A program made the position numbers and the translations under genes. This document shows positions 1-10,437 of a DNA stretch of 64,000 nt, in pieces. Numbering within the stretch: position 1 is the stretch's first letter; each line of letters begins with the position of its first letter. The stretch spans positions 1,922,001-1,986,000 of the forward strand of contig JAGTXX020000011.1 of assembly GCA_019044685.2 (NCBI GenBank). Direction: 5' to 3'. The notes under the pieces were generated by a model. That model had not been told where the DNA came from, made no database searches, and was given only the letters and a program-made list of their open reading frames with translations. This DNA comes from Nannochloris sp. 'desiccata' (taxonomy: Eukaryota; Chlorophyta; Trebouxiophyceae; Chlorellales; Chlorellaceae).

Positions 1-366
1 GTGGATGATGTTGGGTTGTCCCGCCAGCGCCTCGAGTGCTTCTATTTCCCTGACTACGTGGATAGGGCGCTGGTTATCTTCACTGTAGCACATGTTTTTG
101 AGAGCTACAAGTTCGCCGGTTGCCTTGGATTTTGCTCTATAGACCTGCAAATGAGAGAAGAGCAACAAGTGATCTGGCGTCTGTTGATTTAAATAAAAAA
201 GAGAATTTACTGATGACGTATGTCCTGGTAGGGAGGGGAATGCTTTGCAATGAAACCAATATAGCCACCCACACACCTCTGAGAATGTCCCATTGCCTAT
301 TCCATCTTCGCTTTCATAATCATCTGTTCCTGGCATCCCATCTGTAAAAAAATCAGAGCCTCGCAT
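1..366 (-). CDS. CDK-like protein kinase, N-terminal part (runs off window)
   Basis: Two exons are visible: 366-277 and 144-1, joined in phase 0 across a 132 bp intron (donor GTGTGT, acceptor TTTGCAG). Exon 1 starts at ATG 366 and encodes 30 residues ending in a glycine-rich loop (GNGTFSE). Exon 2 continues VYRAKSKATGELVALKNM and later HVVREIEALEALAG, which are the beta-3 lysine strand and the alpha-C REI helix of a kinase N-lobe. The arrangement VYRAK-ALK-REIxALExL is typical of the CDK/CMGC group. The HRD and DFG motifs lie outside the window, so the subfamily cannot be assigned. The domain starts only about 22 residues from the N terminus. The gene is divergent from the secreted protein at 669. 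Confidence 0.8.
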   Translation of the reverse strand, partial: MRGSDFFTDGMPGTDDYESEDGIGNGTFSEVCGWLYWFHCKAFPSLPGHTSSVNSLFYLNQQTPDHLLLFSHLQVYRAKSKATGELVALKNMCYSEDNQRPIHVVREIEALEALAGQPNIIH

Positions 367-668
367 TGCGGGTGGCAGCTTGAGAAGTAAAGTAAGCTGT
401 GTTGAATTTGGAGAAATACGAATTTCTCAGCCAAACTTGAAGATTGGCAAAATGAACTTTCAGTTGGACCTGCCGGGAGACGCTCTCCTCAATTTTCGCA
501 GGTGAGCCTCACTCAAGTGACTGAGGTGATATTGTCCCAACCGAGAAGTTTTTCCTAGCCGGCCCAGCGCGACTTTTTTCGCATTTTCATTACATTGCAT
601 CCTCTGATTAGTCCTGATCTATCCACCAGCTTGCATGTAATTGCAAAAAAGAGATCTCTCAAGCCAAA
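367..668. other. Divergent intergenic region
   Basis: This 302 bp interval lies between two divergent start codons and must carry both promoters and 5' UTRs. I see no RNA gene and no clear TATA box. Nothing else is recognisable. Confidence 0.5.
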
Positions 669-2195
669 ATGCTAAGCAAGGAAGCAACGAGACCGGCGAC
701 AGGCCTGCGGGCTCTGACTATTTGTTTGGCATGCAGTTTGCTTTTAATAGCAGCTCAGGCTCAAGGTAATGCTTGTAGAGTATTCACAATTGATACATAT
801 GCCTGGATCAATAGCCCATTGCTCATCCAAGACGGGAAATTAACAGACCCACCCGCGGTCGCATTCTAGCTCTCCCCCTGCCTCAATATTTCTGCCCTCT
901 TTAAAATTGCAGATACTGGAGACTCATGTTCTGATACTCCACCCGATGCTGAATTCACATGTGCTGAACAGGAAAGACTAGATAAATGTGATAGAGATTG
1001 GATGATCGAAGGCAATTTCTGTCGAGAAACCTGTGGAAGATGCGCTCCTGCTCCGACTGCTGCACCCGCTTCTGATCCTGCACTTGCTCCTATTGTCGAG
1101 TTAGAGCCTTTAGCAGCCGAAAACACGCCTGAAATCCCAGCAGAAGTAGTTCCATTTGAAGAACCTGAGGATGAGCCTGCAGCTGCGCCCGCTCCTATTG
1201 CCGAAATGCCTCTTCCTCGTCCTCAGGTTCAAACAGAGCCTACCCCTGCCCAAGAGGAATTTCTGGAAGCGCTTGCTTCTGAGGCTGGTGTGCTATCATC
1301 CGCTCCCCCTGCAGAGAGAGAACCAACTGTTGAGAGGCTTCCTGCTTTGACCCTAGCTCCACCAAGAGAAGAAGAGCCACAGCAACCGTCCACAGCAACC
1401 AGTCCAAGAGCCATTCCAGTCGATGAAACAAGAATGAATGCAGTGCAATCTCCACCAGAATGCAATACAACCTCTGCATGGGATGTTCTTTCTTCTGACC
1501 CACAGCTTGACATTACCAGGAGAGCTGTGGAGACATTAAATTTGAAAGAGGTCTTGCAAAATCCTGAAATTCAATTTACGGTAAGCAGAAGATATATTTG
1601 AATAGTTAAACTAATCAAAGAGAGCTTCTAGAATATATTTTCAGGATGCTATCCATAGATTTGATTGAATACTGTATGATTATAATTTATCCTACTTTAT
1701 GACATCTTTCTCCTGCAGTTTTTCACTCCAACTAATGCAGCATGGAGCGCTGCCGCCACCGCCGAGCGTCGACCTCTGGCTCAACTTCTCTCCTCTCGCA
1801 ACGTTCTCCGTGACGTTATCTTCTCCCACATCATTCCCAACAGTATTATTGACGCTGATACGTTAAGAAGTACGCGTAGTATTACCCCACAGACTAATAT
1901 TCCTATATATGTGGTGCTGCCACAACCTGACGCTCAGGGTCCAGACAATATCGGCCTCATCTCTTCCGGAAGCAATGTTCGAATTGTCCAGCCTAATAAA
2001 GCTGTAGCGTGTAATTATGCTTTGCATACGATTAATGGGGTGCTTAGAAGTAGTCCTTCTGATATATTGGGAGTCAATCCAGCATATACGAGAGCTGCTG
2101 CTGCTGCTGCTGCAGCAGCGGAGGCTGAGGCTGAGGCGGAGGCTGAGGCTGAGGCCGAGGCGGCTGGGGCAGCGAGTGATGGAGCTGGGCCGTAA
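669..2195 (+). CDS. Secreted ShKT-like plus fasciclin (FAS1) domain protein
   Basis: Exons 669-765, 913-1580 and 1719-2195 give a 413-residue protein. Residues 1-32 are a signal peptide with the hydrophobic core ICLACSLLLIAAQA. Next comes a six-cysteine module (about 36-75) ending FCRETCGRC, the ShKT-type spacing. A long Pro/Glu/Ala-rich linker follows (about 75-235). The C-terminal part is a FAS1 domain: FFTPTNAAW is the H1 motif, followed by VIFSHIIPNSIID, and ALHTINGVL is the H2 region. The tail is poly-Ala followed by Glu-Ala repeats. FAS1 proteins are extracellular or wall adhesion molecules; the pairing with ShKT suggests a secreted matrix or wall protein. Intron 1 falls exactly after the signal peptide. 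Function is inferred from domains only. Confidence 0.75.
2093..2170 (+). repeat. In-frame GCT/GCA and GAGGCT repeat
   Basis: A triplet tract (GCT/GCA) runs into about eight imperfect copies of GAGGCT. It encodes nine alanines and then alternating Glu-Ala at the C terminus of the FAS1 protein. All units are multiples of three, so length changes keep the frame. Confidence 0.85.
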
Positions 2196-2350
2196 AGGCT
2201 TTACTTCTTTGATTTTGTTCTTCTAGAAACTCTTGTTGGCAAAGTTTTAAGAGTTCATTTACATTTAAAAAATGATTACACTCCTAGCATTCGTTACTTA
2301 CTTATGCAATAATCTACATACAAATAGTATTCCATTCATTATAATTTATA

Positions 2351-3389
2351 TCAAACCTCGCAGTCTTCAATTGAACCGTCCTCAGCGTCGGCATCGTCGG
2401 CATCCTCCAAGCCAGCTACCCAGGCAGCAGCCTTCTCTTCAGCAGTCATTGTCTTGGCATTGTTCCTGTGGGTGTTGATATTCTTCTTCTCAGAAGTCTC
2501 GCCAACAAACTGAAGGACAGGTTCGAATGCGGGCAACTCGCCATTCATGTGCTCCTTTGCAGGCAAAGTAGGCTGCTTGAGATTCTCTTCTTCTTGAAGC
2601 TTATTGGGGGGTTCTTGTACATCAAGCACACGTTCTTCTTGCTGGGGTACAGCATCGGGAGCAGCTGGCTGGGCAGGGGCGGCAGTCTGGGCAGCCTTCT
2701 TTGAGGCAGCGGAGGGGGAGGTGGGAGGAGATATAGGAGTCCAACCAGCAGCTAACTGGCGTGGAGGGGAAGAAGGACCTTCAATAAGGACCCTGCGGGC
2801 AGCGTTGGACTTGGGTGCCTTGTAGGGTAAACGCAAGGTGAGGACACCGCCTTGGAAGCGGGCATTGATGGCGTCTGTGTCAATGTTCTCACCTAAACGG
2901 AAAGACTGGGCGAAGGTAGCCCCAAAGCGATAGTAGAATGAAGGAGCGGTAGATGCAGAGACTTCTAAGCTCTGGTCTTTTACTTGAATACTGCAAAGAA
3001 AATGGAAGCGTCCAGAAGGTGAGGAAGACCAGTTTAACGGTGTTCTCGAAGGTATAGGGAAAACAGGTCGAAACGACTATTTCTTGCATTCTATGCATAC
3101 GTACTTACCTTAATTCATCTCTGGAGAATCCAGGAAGTTCAATGAGGACAGCCACCTCTCGCTGGTCCCGAATGATTCGAACTCGCTGCGAAGGATCGAG
3201 TTGCTGAGGCCGAGGGACAGATCTGCGGACGACAGGTGGTGCTCGAGCAGGACTTGAAATATATCCAGGGTTTGCACCGAACTGATACCTGCAACCCATG
3301 GAGGGAGCGCAAGTAGCCCAGGGATCCTGAGCAAATTGGGTCATCGCCAATGGCATGACAGGATCGAAAGGAAAGCCAGAAAACATCAT
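2351..3389 (-). CDS. Small heat-shock protein (alpha-crystallin/HSP20)
   Basis: Exons 3389-3109 and 2990-2351 are joined in phase 2 across a 118 bp intron and encode 306 residues. The alpha-crystallin domain spans roughly residues 70-165. It opens with VRIIRDQREVAVLIELPGF, and the last strand carries the family signature GGVLTLRLPYK. The C-terminal extension (about 140 residues, Pro/Ala/Glu-rich, acidic end GLEDADDADAEDG) is much longer than in typical 16-25 kDa sHSPs and no IxI motif stands out. No organelle leader is obvious, so a cytosolic chaperone holdase is most likely. Heat regulation is directly supported by the upstream element at 3509-3526. It is convergent with the FAS1 gene. Confidence 0.88.
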
Positions 3390-3481
3390 TGTGCTAGCAA
3401 TGGAAGATGTTTGAGTGGGTTTAACAAAGATTTAATGGAAATATATAATTAAAATAGTGAGAAATGAGCAGGGAAAGCCGA

Positions 3482-3526
3482 ATATATAAGCAAATTGGAC
3501 AGGCTTTTGAAGTTTCCTGAAGTTTC
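3482..3526 (-). promoter_or_regulatory. Heat-shock promoter: HSE plus TATA box
   Basis: GAAGTTTCCTGAAGTTTC at 3509-3526 contains four perfectly phased, alternating HSF-binding pentamer cores (nGAAn/nTTCn), the classic strong heat-shock element. A TATATA box on the minus strand lies at about 3483-3488, some 20 bp downstream of it and about 95 bp upstream of the HSP20 start codon. Position and orientation both fit the HSP20 gene. Confidence 0.88.
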
Positions 3527-3745
3527 TTTTTCTTTAGGTGGGTCCAGATAGTTCTAAGATCTGCCCCTATTTAATAAATAATGGGACCGAAAAGAGGCGC
3601 TTGAAGCCCTCGTTGAACCGGCCAGGAGTGTGATAGATAGTTTAGGTTTTTTACACGTGATAAATTTGTCAAAAGTAGTAATAAAAGTTCTCATATGTAT
3701 ATGTTACAATAGTTAAAAAGCGTACCCGTCTCGGTCACCGGCACT

Positions 3746-4243
3746 CTAGTTAAGCCAGTCTCTAGAAGTATCAACCCCGCCTGGTCGTCCTTGTGGATTC
3801 TTTTTCTCTTCTTGGATAGCTTTAACCGATTTCATTGCTGCTTTGCCTACTGCACTTCGCTCATAAGTTGTCTGTCGAGCTGCCGCCTGCACGGGAAAAG
3901 AAAACTAGATAATCAGTAAAGTAGATATCATCATTGTTGGTAGTTAGAAATTCCTATGCAGAACGAATCTAATTAAAATATTAGCTTCGTAGACCTCAGT
4001 CTTACCGCTTCTGCTGCCGCTGATCGGGCCTGGCGATCTGCTTCGGTATCGGGTGCTCTGGGCCTAAAGAAAGAGGACGGGGAGATGTTGAATTAAGGGG
4101 ATGAGATAGGGCATGAGAAAGGTCAGTGACCTTGGGTAACACGTGAGGAAACAATAAACCCACCTTGTAGCTTGCCTATAGATCTCTGCATCGGGTCCTG
4201 CCTCGTTTTTATTTAAACCGCATAGAGACAAACACGCTCCCAT
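3746..4243 (-). CDS. SVIP-like small p97/Cdc48-interacting protein
   Basis: Three short exons (4243-4164, 4063-4006, 3886-3746) join in frame to give 92 residues. Both introns have good donors and acceptors (GTGGGT...CTTTAG and GTAAGA...GTGCAG). The protein starts MGACLSLCG: Gly2 fits N-myristoylation and the following cysteines fit palmitoylation, as in animal SVIP (MGLCFPC-type start, 77 residues). An alanine-rich helix contains R-S-A-A-A-E-A-A-A-A-R, which matches the VCP-interacting motif pattern R-x5-A-A-x2-R. Family knowledge: SVIP binds the p97 N domain at ER or lysosomal membranes and modulates ER-associated degradation. No single exon is longer than 47 codons, so this gene is easily missed. 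The assignment rests on N terminus, motif and size. Confidence 0.65.
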
Positions 4244-4478
4244 TGTGATTAATAATCAAAATGCGATTGATCTAAGGTATTTTACAAGCTAGTAAACGTC
4301 GTAATCTACTACTATTGCAGGTATGTTTTTCACAAAGTATTTAAAAATTGTATTAACAAAACTTATGCTGTAATGTGAATGCAACATGCAGCTTGTCCAC
4401 AATTCTTCAAGAAATTCTGCTCTGTCTCGGTGTCTGCTCTTCTCTCTGCAGAGAAAAAACAAAACAATCCTGCTCAAG

Positions 4479-7400
4479 CTAAATTTCTTCCACCTTGACA
4501 TCCACAAAATCGTCTCCAACCGCATTCTCAGCAGCAACAGGAATGGCTGTAGCTTCCCCACGAGAAGCCCTAGGACGAGCACCAGCTTTACCAGAGCCTT
4601 TTTTAAGCTTGGCCTGGCCCGCACCGTGAGCCAGCATCGCAGCCGCTTCGCCCTCTGCTGTCTCTGGCTGTTTAATACCAGAGCCATTTTCACCATTGTT
4701 ATTACCACTATACGCATTAGCTAATCTTACGCGGGTCAATAACGCTCTTAAGAGCTCTCTCCAGGACTTCTCCGCTTCCACCATACGTTTATTTTTCGCC
4801 TGCTGTGCACGCCGCGCTGTTTCCTCTTCAAAGGCAGCACGCACAGCATCTTCATGCTCCGTACATACGACAATGCCTTCTATTGATGGGACAGATCTAC
4901 CACCTCGGATATCAAATCCGGTCAACGCAGGAGCATAGTCAACGCCCAGCTTTCTACAAATCGGCCCCAGTCCAGGGAGTTGAATATGCACTGTGCCAGA
5001 TGGGAGAGCACTTGCAAAGGGAGGCACCTCTACATTGCCTCGTTCATTTTTAGGGACACGGCCATTGACAGCTGCATCAGGAACCCAAGGTTTTGTCTGC
5101 CAAATTCCGTAAAAATCAGACAACTCTTCGTCTACTCCTTCCTCTTCCTCATTAGCATTATTATTATTATTATTAATTGAGCCACCGGCACCACTTCCCA
5201 TGCTTCCTGCCACCGCCATTGCTGCTGCAGTATCTAAATAACTAAACCTACTACCTCTTCTCTGTTGCATTTGTGGCATTTTTCTCTTCTTTATCTTCTT
5301 TGCAGGCGTACTCAATTCTTCAACCAGCACTTCCCGCCCTATTCTTTTCCATTTTTCAGCCGTGTGCACGTCACCAACATCCTCTCTGCTGTAATATGCC
5401 TCCCCTTTATGTGTCCCCAACACTTTTGACCCTGGGACCAATGTCTGGTACTTTGTAATATGACGGGAAAGAATAAACGTAGCGTGATTTTTGAATCCGT
5501 CGATGGTTGTAGGGAGGGTAAGACGTTCTGCAGCGGCACGTTGTTCGAGTTCTTTATCTTCGCGGAGAGCGGCAAGAGATAAAGCAGGAGACGGTTTTTG
5601 TTTATTCGTTTTAATTTTTTGTTGTTGTTTTGGGGGAGGTAGTGATGGTCCTGAACGATTGGTACCAAATGCAGGTAAATTTAAACCATTAGGAGCCGTA
5701 TTGCTGTCTCTAGTGTCAATAGCATTCATATTACCACCTCCAGGGCCTCCAGCAGCAGCAGCAGCAGTGGCAGCGGCATTGTGCAATGCAGCCACTTCTT
5801 GAGTTCTGATTGGTCTCAGCACGCTCTCCCACCATGCCCCTTCTCTCTGCTTCTCCGCGCTCAGAAAACTCGATGCATACCTCCGTGTCACATCTTTTGC
5901 ACCACCGTGGCCTCCAAAGGCCACTACATATGCTAATGACTGACCTCGGGGAGCCAAACCCTCGACGTCTTCTGCTCTATCAATCCAGCCCGAAATTGGA
6001 CAGACATGAACCCAGCGTCCAGAAGTTGTACTGCCACAGTACACTTCTACCCAATACCGACCTACATGGTCTTGATGCGAGCCAAAGGCTGCACCACGAG
6101 CAGTACTGCCGCCACCCCGCTGATTCTTTCTTCCTCCAGACTGAAGGGACTTGGTATCTTCAGCGGCTGGGTTAGTTTTCTCAACCGCTTCTGCACTCTC
6201 GGGTCTTTCAAAGGCAGTAGCAGCCATGGCTACTTCAAGTTCTCTTTCAAATTCTTCATCGCCTCGTCTTTTCTTACGAGAAATAGGATGTGCTTCATTG
6301 ACGGAATCTAAAAGCACACCGCCATCACAGAAATCATCATGCGCTTTCGTATTTGTATTTTTTGAGTGTTGATGGGCTTTAATTGTAGTAGCGGTGGTGA
6401 AAGTAGTATCAGCGCATTTTGATTCTGTACCAGGCTTCTTTTCTTCCTCTTCTTTCATGCTAGTCTTATTCTTAGCAGGAACAGTTTTCTTCTTTGCCGA
6501 CGGCTTTGGTGCTTCTTTCCCCTTCTCCTTTTCATTTTTCTCTTCATCTGTAGGGCCAATAGCAGTACGTACTTGCCTTTTCTTTCCAACGAATGATCCA
6601 TTATTGCCAACTTTCAGTTTTCTAGGATCCAACTCGATGCTGGGTGCACGGCCGCCGCCGCCAGCAACAAACTTTAATGCCCTGCTATCAGGAAGCCCTA
6701 ACTGAGCTGCTACATGTTCTTTATACCTCTCTTGACGTTGTCTCTCAGTTCCATCTAGCAAATCTGCTGCTGCTTTTGCAAGCACATTGACTTTTTTACT
6801 CCCTCCGCTTTGTCTCTGCTGATCTTGATTTTGATGTGTCGGTGTCTTTCTTTTCATATAATTTTTCAAAGCTTGCTCCTGCTGTCGCAAGGCATCTCCA
6901 GGTTTTAGTGAACTGGGTTCTAATAGCCGTACAGTACGTATAAGACAGCCTAAAGAGCGTAATAGCGCTGCAAATATAGTCGAAAGCTCCTCTGCTGTTC
7001 CACAGCGTCTTTCCACCACTAATAAAAGTTGGCTGGAAATTCCTTCTAGACCCTTTGCTTGAGCGATAGCAGCGCCAATTTCATCTTCATTCTCCGCAGG
7101 AGGTTGTAAAGAACTCGTTTTCAGCAGTGTAAAGTTCACTCGAAACCATTTTGTTGCTTCTTCCAAGGCTTTTTGCTGAACTTGCTCATCCACACTCGAG
7201 ACGTCCTTTGAAATTAACTCAACAAGTGAGCTAGGAAGAAGGGAAAACGCAGTCGCTTGGAGCAGGGGGTCATCTGCTGCAGCGTCGTAGAGTAATCCAC
7301 GACCTAAGAGGCATAATAAATGGGAACGGTGGACGAGACGGGCAGTTTCTCTATCTTTTTTAGTAAAGGCTTGGCGGCGGCGGATACGGGAAGGTCCTGC

Positions 7401-7965
7401 TTCATCTTCTTCATTATCGATTCCAACACTACCGCCCCTGCCTCCTAAATTTATAGTGATACCTTGGCGGGGCTGTTTATTCTTACTAGGAAAAGGTTCG
7501 CTACGGTCTTCACCTTCTTCTTCAATGTCCTCCCAGTCGTCCTCTGAGCCAGAGCCTTGGTCTAGTTCAATTTCTTCTTCTTCTTGCTGTGTCAAGTCTA
7601 CAGGTGCATCATTGGTATCAGGAGTTTTATTGTCATCTTTATGAGGTAGTTCTTGTTTCTCTTCAGCTGCTGCAGCAGGGGCTCCACAGACAGGTGCAGC
7701 AGCGGCGTGTCTCCGGCGAGGTGGCGGGAGGATGCCGCCATTTACTGCTGGAAAAGGTGTATTAGAGGTATTGCGGCGTTTATTAACGCGGTTTAGAAGT
7801 CCTTCTACGTTATGTGCGCTGGCAGAATCCAGAGTTTCTGTATAAATATGAAACGAGATCACATTTAGAGATGCGAATTATTATTTAAAAACATGAGCGA
7901 CACAATTCTTGAAGGGTGTTATTCTTACCTGGAGCGTCTGCACCAGCGTTCCGTTTGGGAGCCAT
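4479..7965 (-). CDS. XPC: XPC/Rad4 DNA damage-recognition protein
   Basis: Exon 1 (7965-7929) encodes MAPKRNAGADAP and joins in phase 1 to exon 2 (7837-4479) over a 91 bp intron; total 1131 residues. The transglutaminase-like fold is split: a first part near residues 180-325 (ELSTIFAALLRSLGCLIRTV) and a second near 605-660 (YWVEVYCG, VHVCPISGWIDRAED). Beta-hairpin domain 1 lies near 790-850 (SKVLGTHKGEAYYSREDV) and BHD3 near 955-1005 (VHIQLPGLGPICRKLGVDY, GFDIRGGRSVPSIEGIVV). The acidic N terminus and a Lys-rich linker (about 430-540) are disordered. The protein initiates global-genome nucleotide excision repair by binding distorted duplexes. An ATG inside the intron region (7862) is not the true start because the family N terminus is supplied by exon 1. 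Confidence 0.92.
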
Positions 7966-8420
7966 TTTAAAGAAGTTTATTCTAGTGGGTGGCTCTGATG
8001 GGCAGCTCTTCTGGTTTAAGGAGTTGGGTGATCAGATAAGAGTGATTTTCAATTGGTCAATATTCCCTATAACACTGACATTAAATTAAGTTTAATATAT
8101 GTACACCTGATCATGCCGTCAAACTAGGAATTAAGCCTCGCGGCTTTTTTATAATATGACATCTTTTGGCAATCTAGCTCTGGCGGAATCTGCCTCTTCC
8201 TCTGCATTAAGAGAGCTTGGCAATGCCTCCAGTAGGAGAAGGGCTACTTTAGCTCCCACAATGTACGCAGTACTTGTAAAACTAATCCCATACTTGTTCA
8301 CAAACTTCATTTTTTTCCAATTGATCTGACATCGTTAAAAAGTTTTCCCTTCCCTTTTTTTCCTCTACCAGGGCGGACACAGAGGAAGGTCTACTAAGAA
8401 GAGCTCAACTTGTAGGCCAT

Positions 8421-10199
8421 ATGAGACTCTTTGTAAATGGCGTTGCATCGGATGTTTCGCTCGACTCTGATGCCTTGCGCTGGTCTCCTTTTTTTGAAGA
8501 TGACGGCGGCGGTCTCGGCGGAAGCGAGAACAGTTCTACCAATACGTTTGGCAATGGACAAGGAGTATTCTTCTGTTTCCCTATACTTGCAGCTTCAGCA
8601 GTAAATATCGTCCCATACAAAGAAATACTGTGCGCTGAAAGACTAGTTGAGCATAGAAACTCTAATTTTCTAAATTTTTCTAATTTTTCCCTCACCACTG
8701 ACACAGCAAAACCGCTTCTTCACGGCTTTTCTATCTATACCTTTAGACGCTCACCTTCCAAACCAAGTGAATGGCATCCGTATCAGCTAGATATTGAATC
8801 AGAGAACGAAGAACTAATAGAAACACTGCTCTCGGAACTTTCAAATTCTATTTCTGCTGTGGCCGCCTCTCGTCCCCATCGTGTTCTTTTAATCTTGAAC
8901 CCAAATGCTGGTAGTGGAGCTGCACGTGCTCATTATCGTAATATTCTACAGCCATTGATGTCAAAGGCAGGGATATCAGCAAAGGTGGTGGTAACTGAGC
9001 GTGCTGGGCATGCTAAGCAAATCGTTTTAGATTCGCTGTCACTACCGAGCGGTCGGGCAATTGGTGATAATCCTGAAAATAAGACACAGAAACTTGAATA
9101 TGACGGGATAGTAGCTGTAGGGGGTGATGGCATTTTCCATGAGATCCTTAATGGGCTCCTCGAAGCTCAAAATAGTCAAGCAACAACTGAACTACCTGGC
9201 CACCGCTCGCAACTGCTTTCTTCCCTCCGCCTTGCCCACATTCCCTGCGGCTCCACTGATGCTGTCGCATGCTCTCTCCACGGGTGTAGATCAGTCTTCA
9301 CAGCAGCTATGCACATGGCACTAGGCGACTCAACTCCGCTAGATGCTTTAAAGGTATCTATTGGAGGTACTATACGATATGCCTGTTGTATTGCTACGTA
9401 CGGATTCATGGGTGATGTGGTGCAAGAATCAGAAAAGCATCGATGGCTAGGGCCACTACGATATGATATTATAGGAGCTATGAAGATAATTCATAATCAA
9501 TCGTATGCCTGTCGGGTTTCTTATCTACCAGCCCCAAAGAACACGCCTATCGATGGAGGGAGGACAGCTGGAAAGGCAACAGCTGGCCCTAGTGAAGTAA
9601 AAGAAGAAGAAGAAAAGGAGGAAGTTAAATCAGTTTGTGTAGCAAATTGTTCAATATGCCGTGCTGCTTCTATAGCTTCTTCTTCCGCTTCACAACGAGA
9701 CTTTTCAGATGCCAACGCCAACGCCGGCAAAAGTCATGATAGAAATGAAGACTTGATCGAAAATAGCAGCAGTTGGTGTGATATCGAAGGCGAGTGGATG
9801 AGTATTATGTTGATAGTACAACCTTGCCGATCCGATAAGACGCCGCATGGTATGTCTAGATATGGCCATCTCAATGACGGCAGATTTACTCTCGTCCTCG
9901 TTCGCCGCTGTTCCCCATTTAATTACTTGAAATTTTTAGCTACTATGAGCTCTTCTGGCTTAGCCCCAGGTTTGATGCCTGGGGTGCTTGAAGTGATTGA
10001 TGCTGTGGCGTGCAAGGTGGAAAGTATAGGGGTTGATGGTAGTAGTACTAGTACGGGAAAGGGTCATGAGAATGTGTCTAGGAGGAGTCATTGGAATATT
10101 GATGGGGAAATAGTACGAGGGCGTGATGGTAGTGATGTCATGGTAGCGCATGCTCAGTTGGGTGCTGTACAATGTTTTGCTCGAGGAGTAGAAATTTAG
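8421..10199 (+). CDS. CERK: Ceramide kinase
   Basis: Phosphorylates ceramide to ceramide-1-phosphate. The diacylglycerol-kinase catalytic fold begins near residue 152 (RVLLILNPNAGSGAA), with the nucleotide-binding loop YDGIVAVGGDGIFHEILNGL near 225 and IPCGSTDAVACSLHG near 272. CERK-specific features are present: SEKHRWLGPLRYDIIGAMK near 335, the C-x3-C-x2-C motif (CVANCSIC, near 407), AxLNDGRFTLVLVRRC-type segment, and a C terminus HWNIDGE...QLGAVQCFARGVEI. ATG 8421 gives 592 residues, but the open frame continues upstream to an acceptor at 8371 and similarity suggests the protein begins earlier. A plausible exon 1 starts at ATG 8156 (donor at 8270 or 8276). Joining it in frame needs the acceptor at 8384, so the start is unresolved. 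Divergent from XPC. Confidence 0.9.
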   Translation: MRLFVNGVASDVSLDSDALRWSPFFEDDGGGLGGSENSSTNTFGNGQGVFFCFPILAASAVNIVPYKEILCAERLVEHRNSNFLNFSNFSLTTDTAKPLLHGFSIYTFRRSPSKPSEWHPYQLDIESENEELIETLLSELSNSISAVAASRPHRVLLILNPNAGSGAARAHYRNILQPLMSKAGISAKVVVTERAGHAKQIVLDSLSLPSGRAIGDNPENKTQKLEYDGIVAVGGDGIFHEILNGLLEAQNSQATTELPGHRSQLLSSLRLAHIPCGSTDAVACSLHGCRSVFTAAMHMALGDSTPLDALKVSIGGTIRYACCIATYGFMGDVVQESEKHRWLGPLRYDIIGAMKIIHNQSYACRVSYLPAPKNTPIDGGRTAGKATAGPSEVKEEEEKEEVKSVCVANCSICRAASIASSSASQRDFSDANANAGKSHDRNEDLIENSSSWCDIEGEWMSIMLIVQPCRSDKTPHGMSRYGHLNDGRFTLVLVRRCSPFNYLKFLATMSSSGLAPGLMPGVLEVIDAVACKVESIGVDGSSTSTGKGHENVSRRSHWNIDGEIVRGRDGSDVMVAHAQLGAVQCFARGVEI

Positions 10200-10437
10200 A
10201 AAGATTTGAATTAACTGTACTATACGTTGTATTTGAATTACAATCAAAGGGATTCTAGAGTGATGTGCGAGGAGAATAAATAAATGTGTAAAAACATACG
10301 TGTGTCTTGTCCATCAACCAGTTAAGTCATCAGTAAGTAACAATAATATTAATAGATATCTGTTTGCGTAAAAACCCTCTGTCTGTTTCTTTTCTCACAA
10401 GGTCGATGGCGTCAGATCAGTTTAGTTAATTTTGTCG

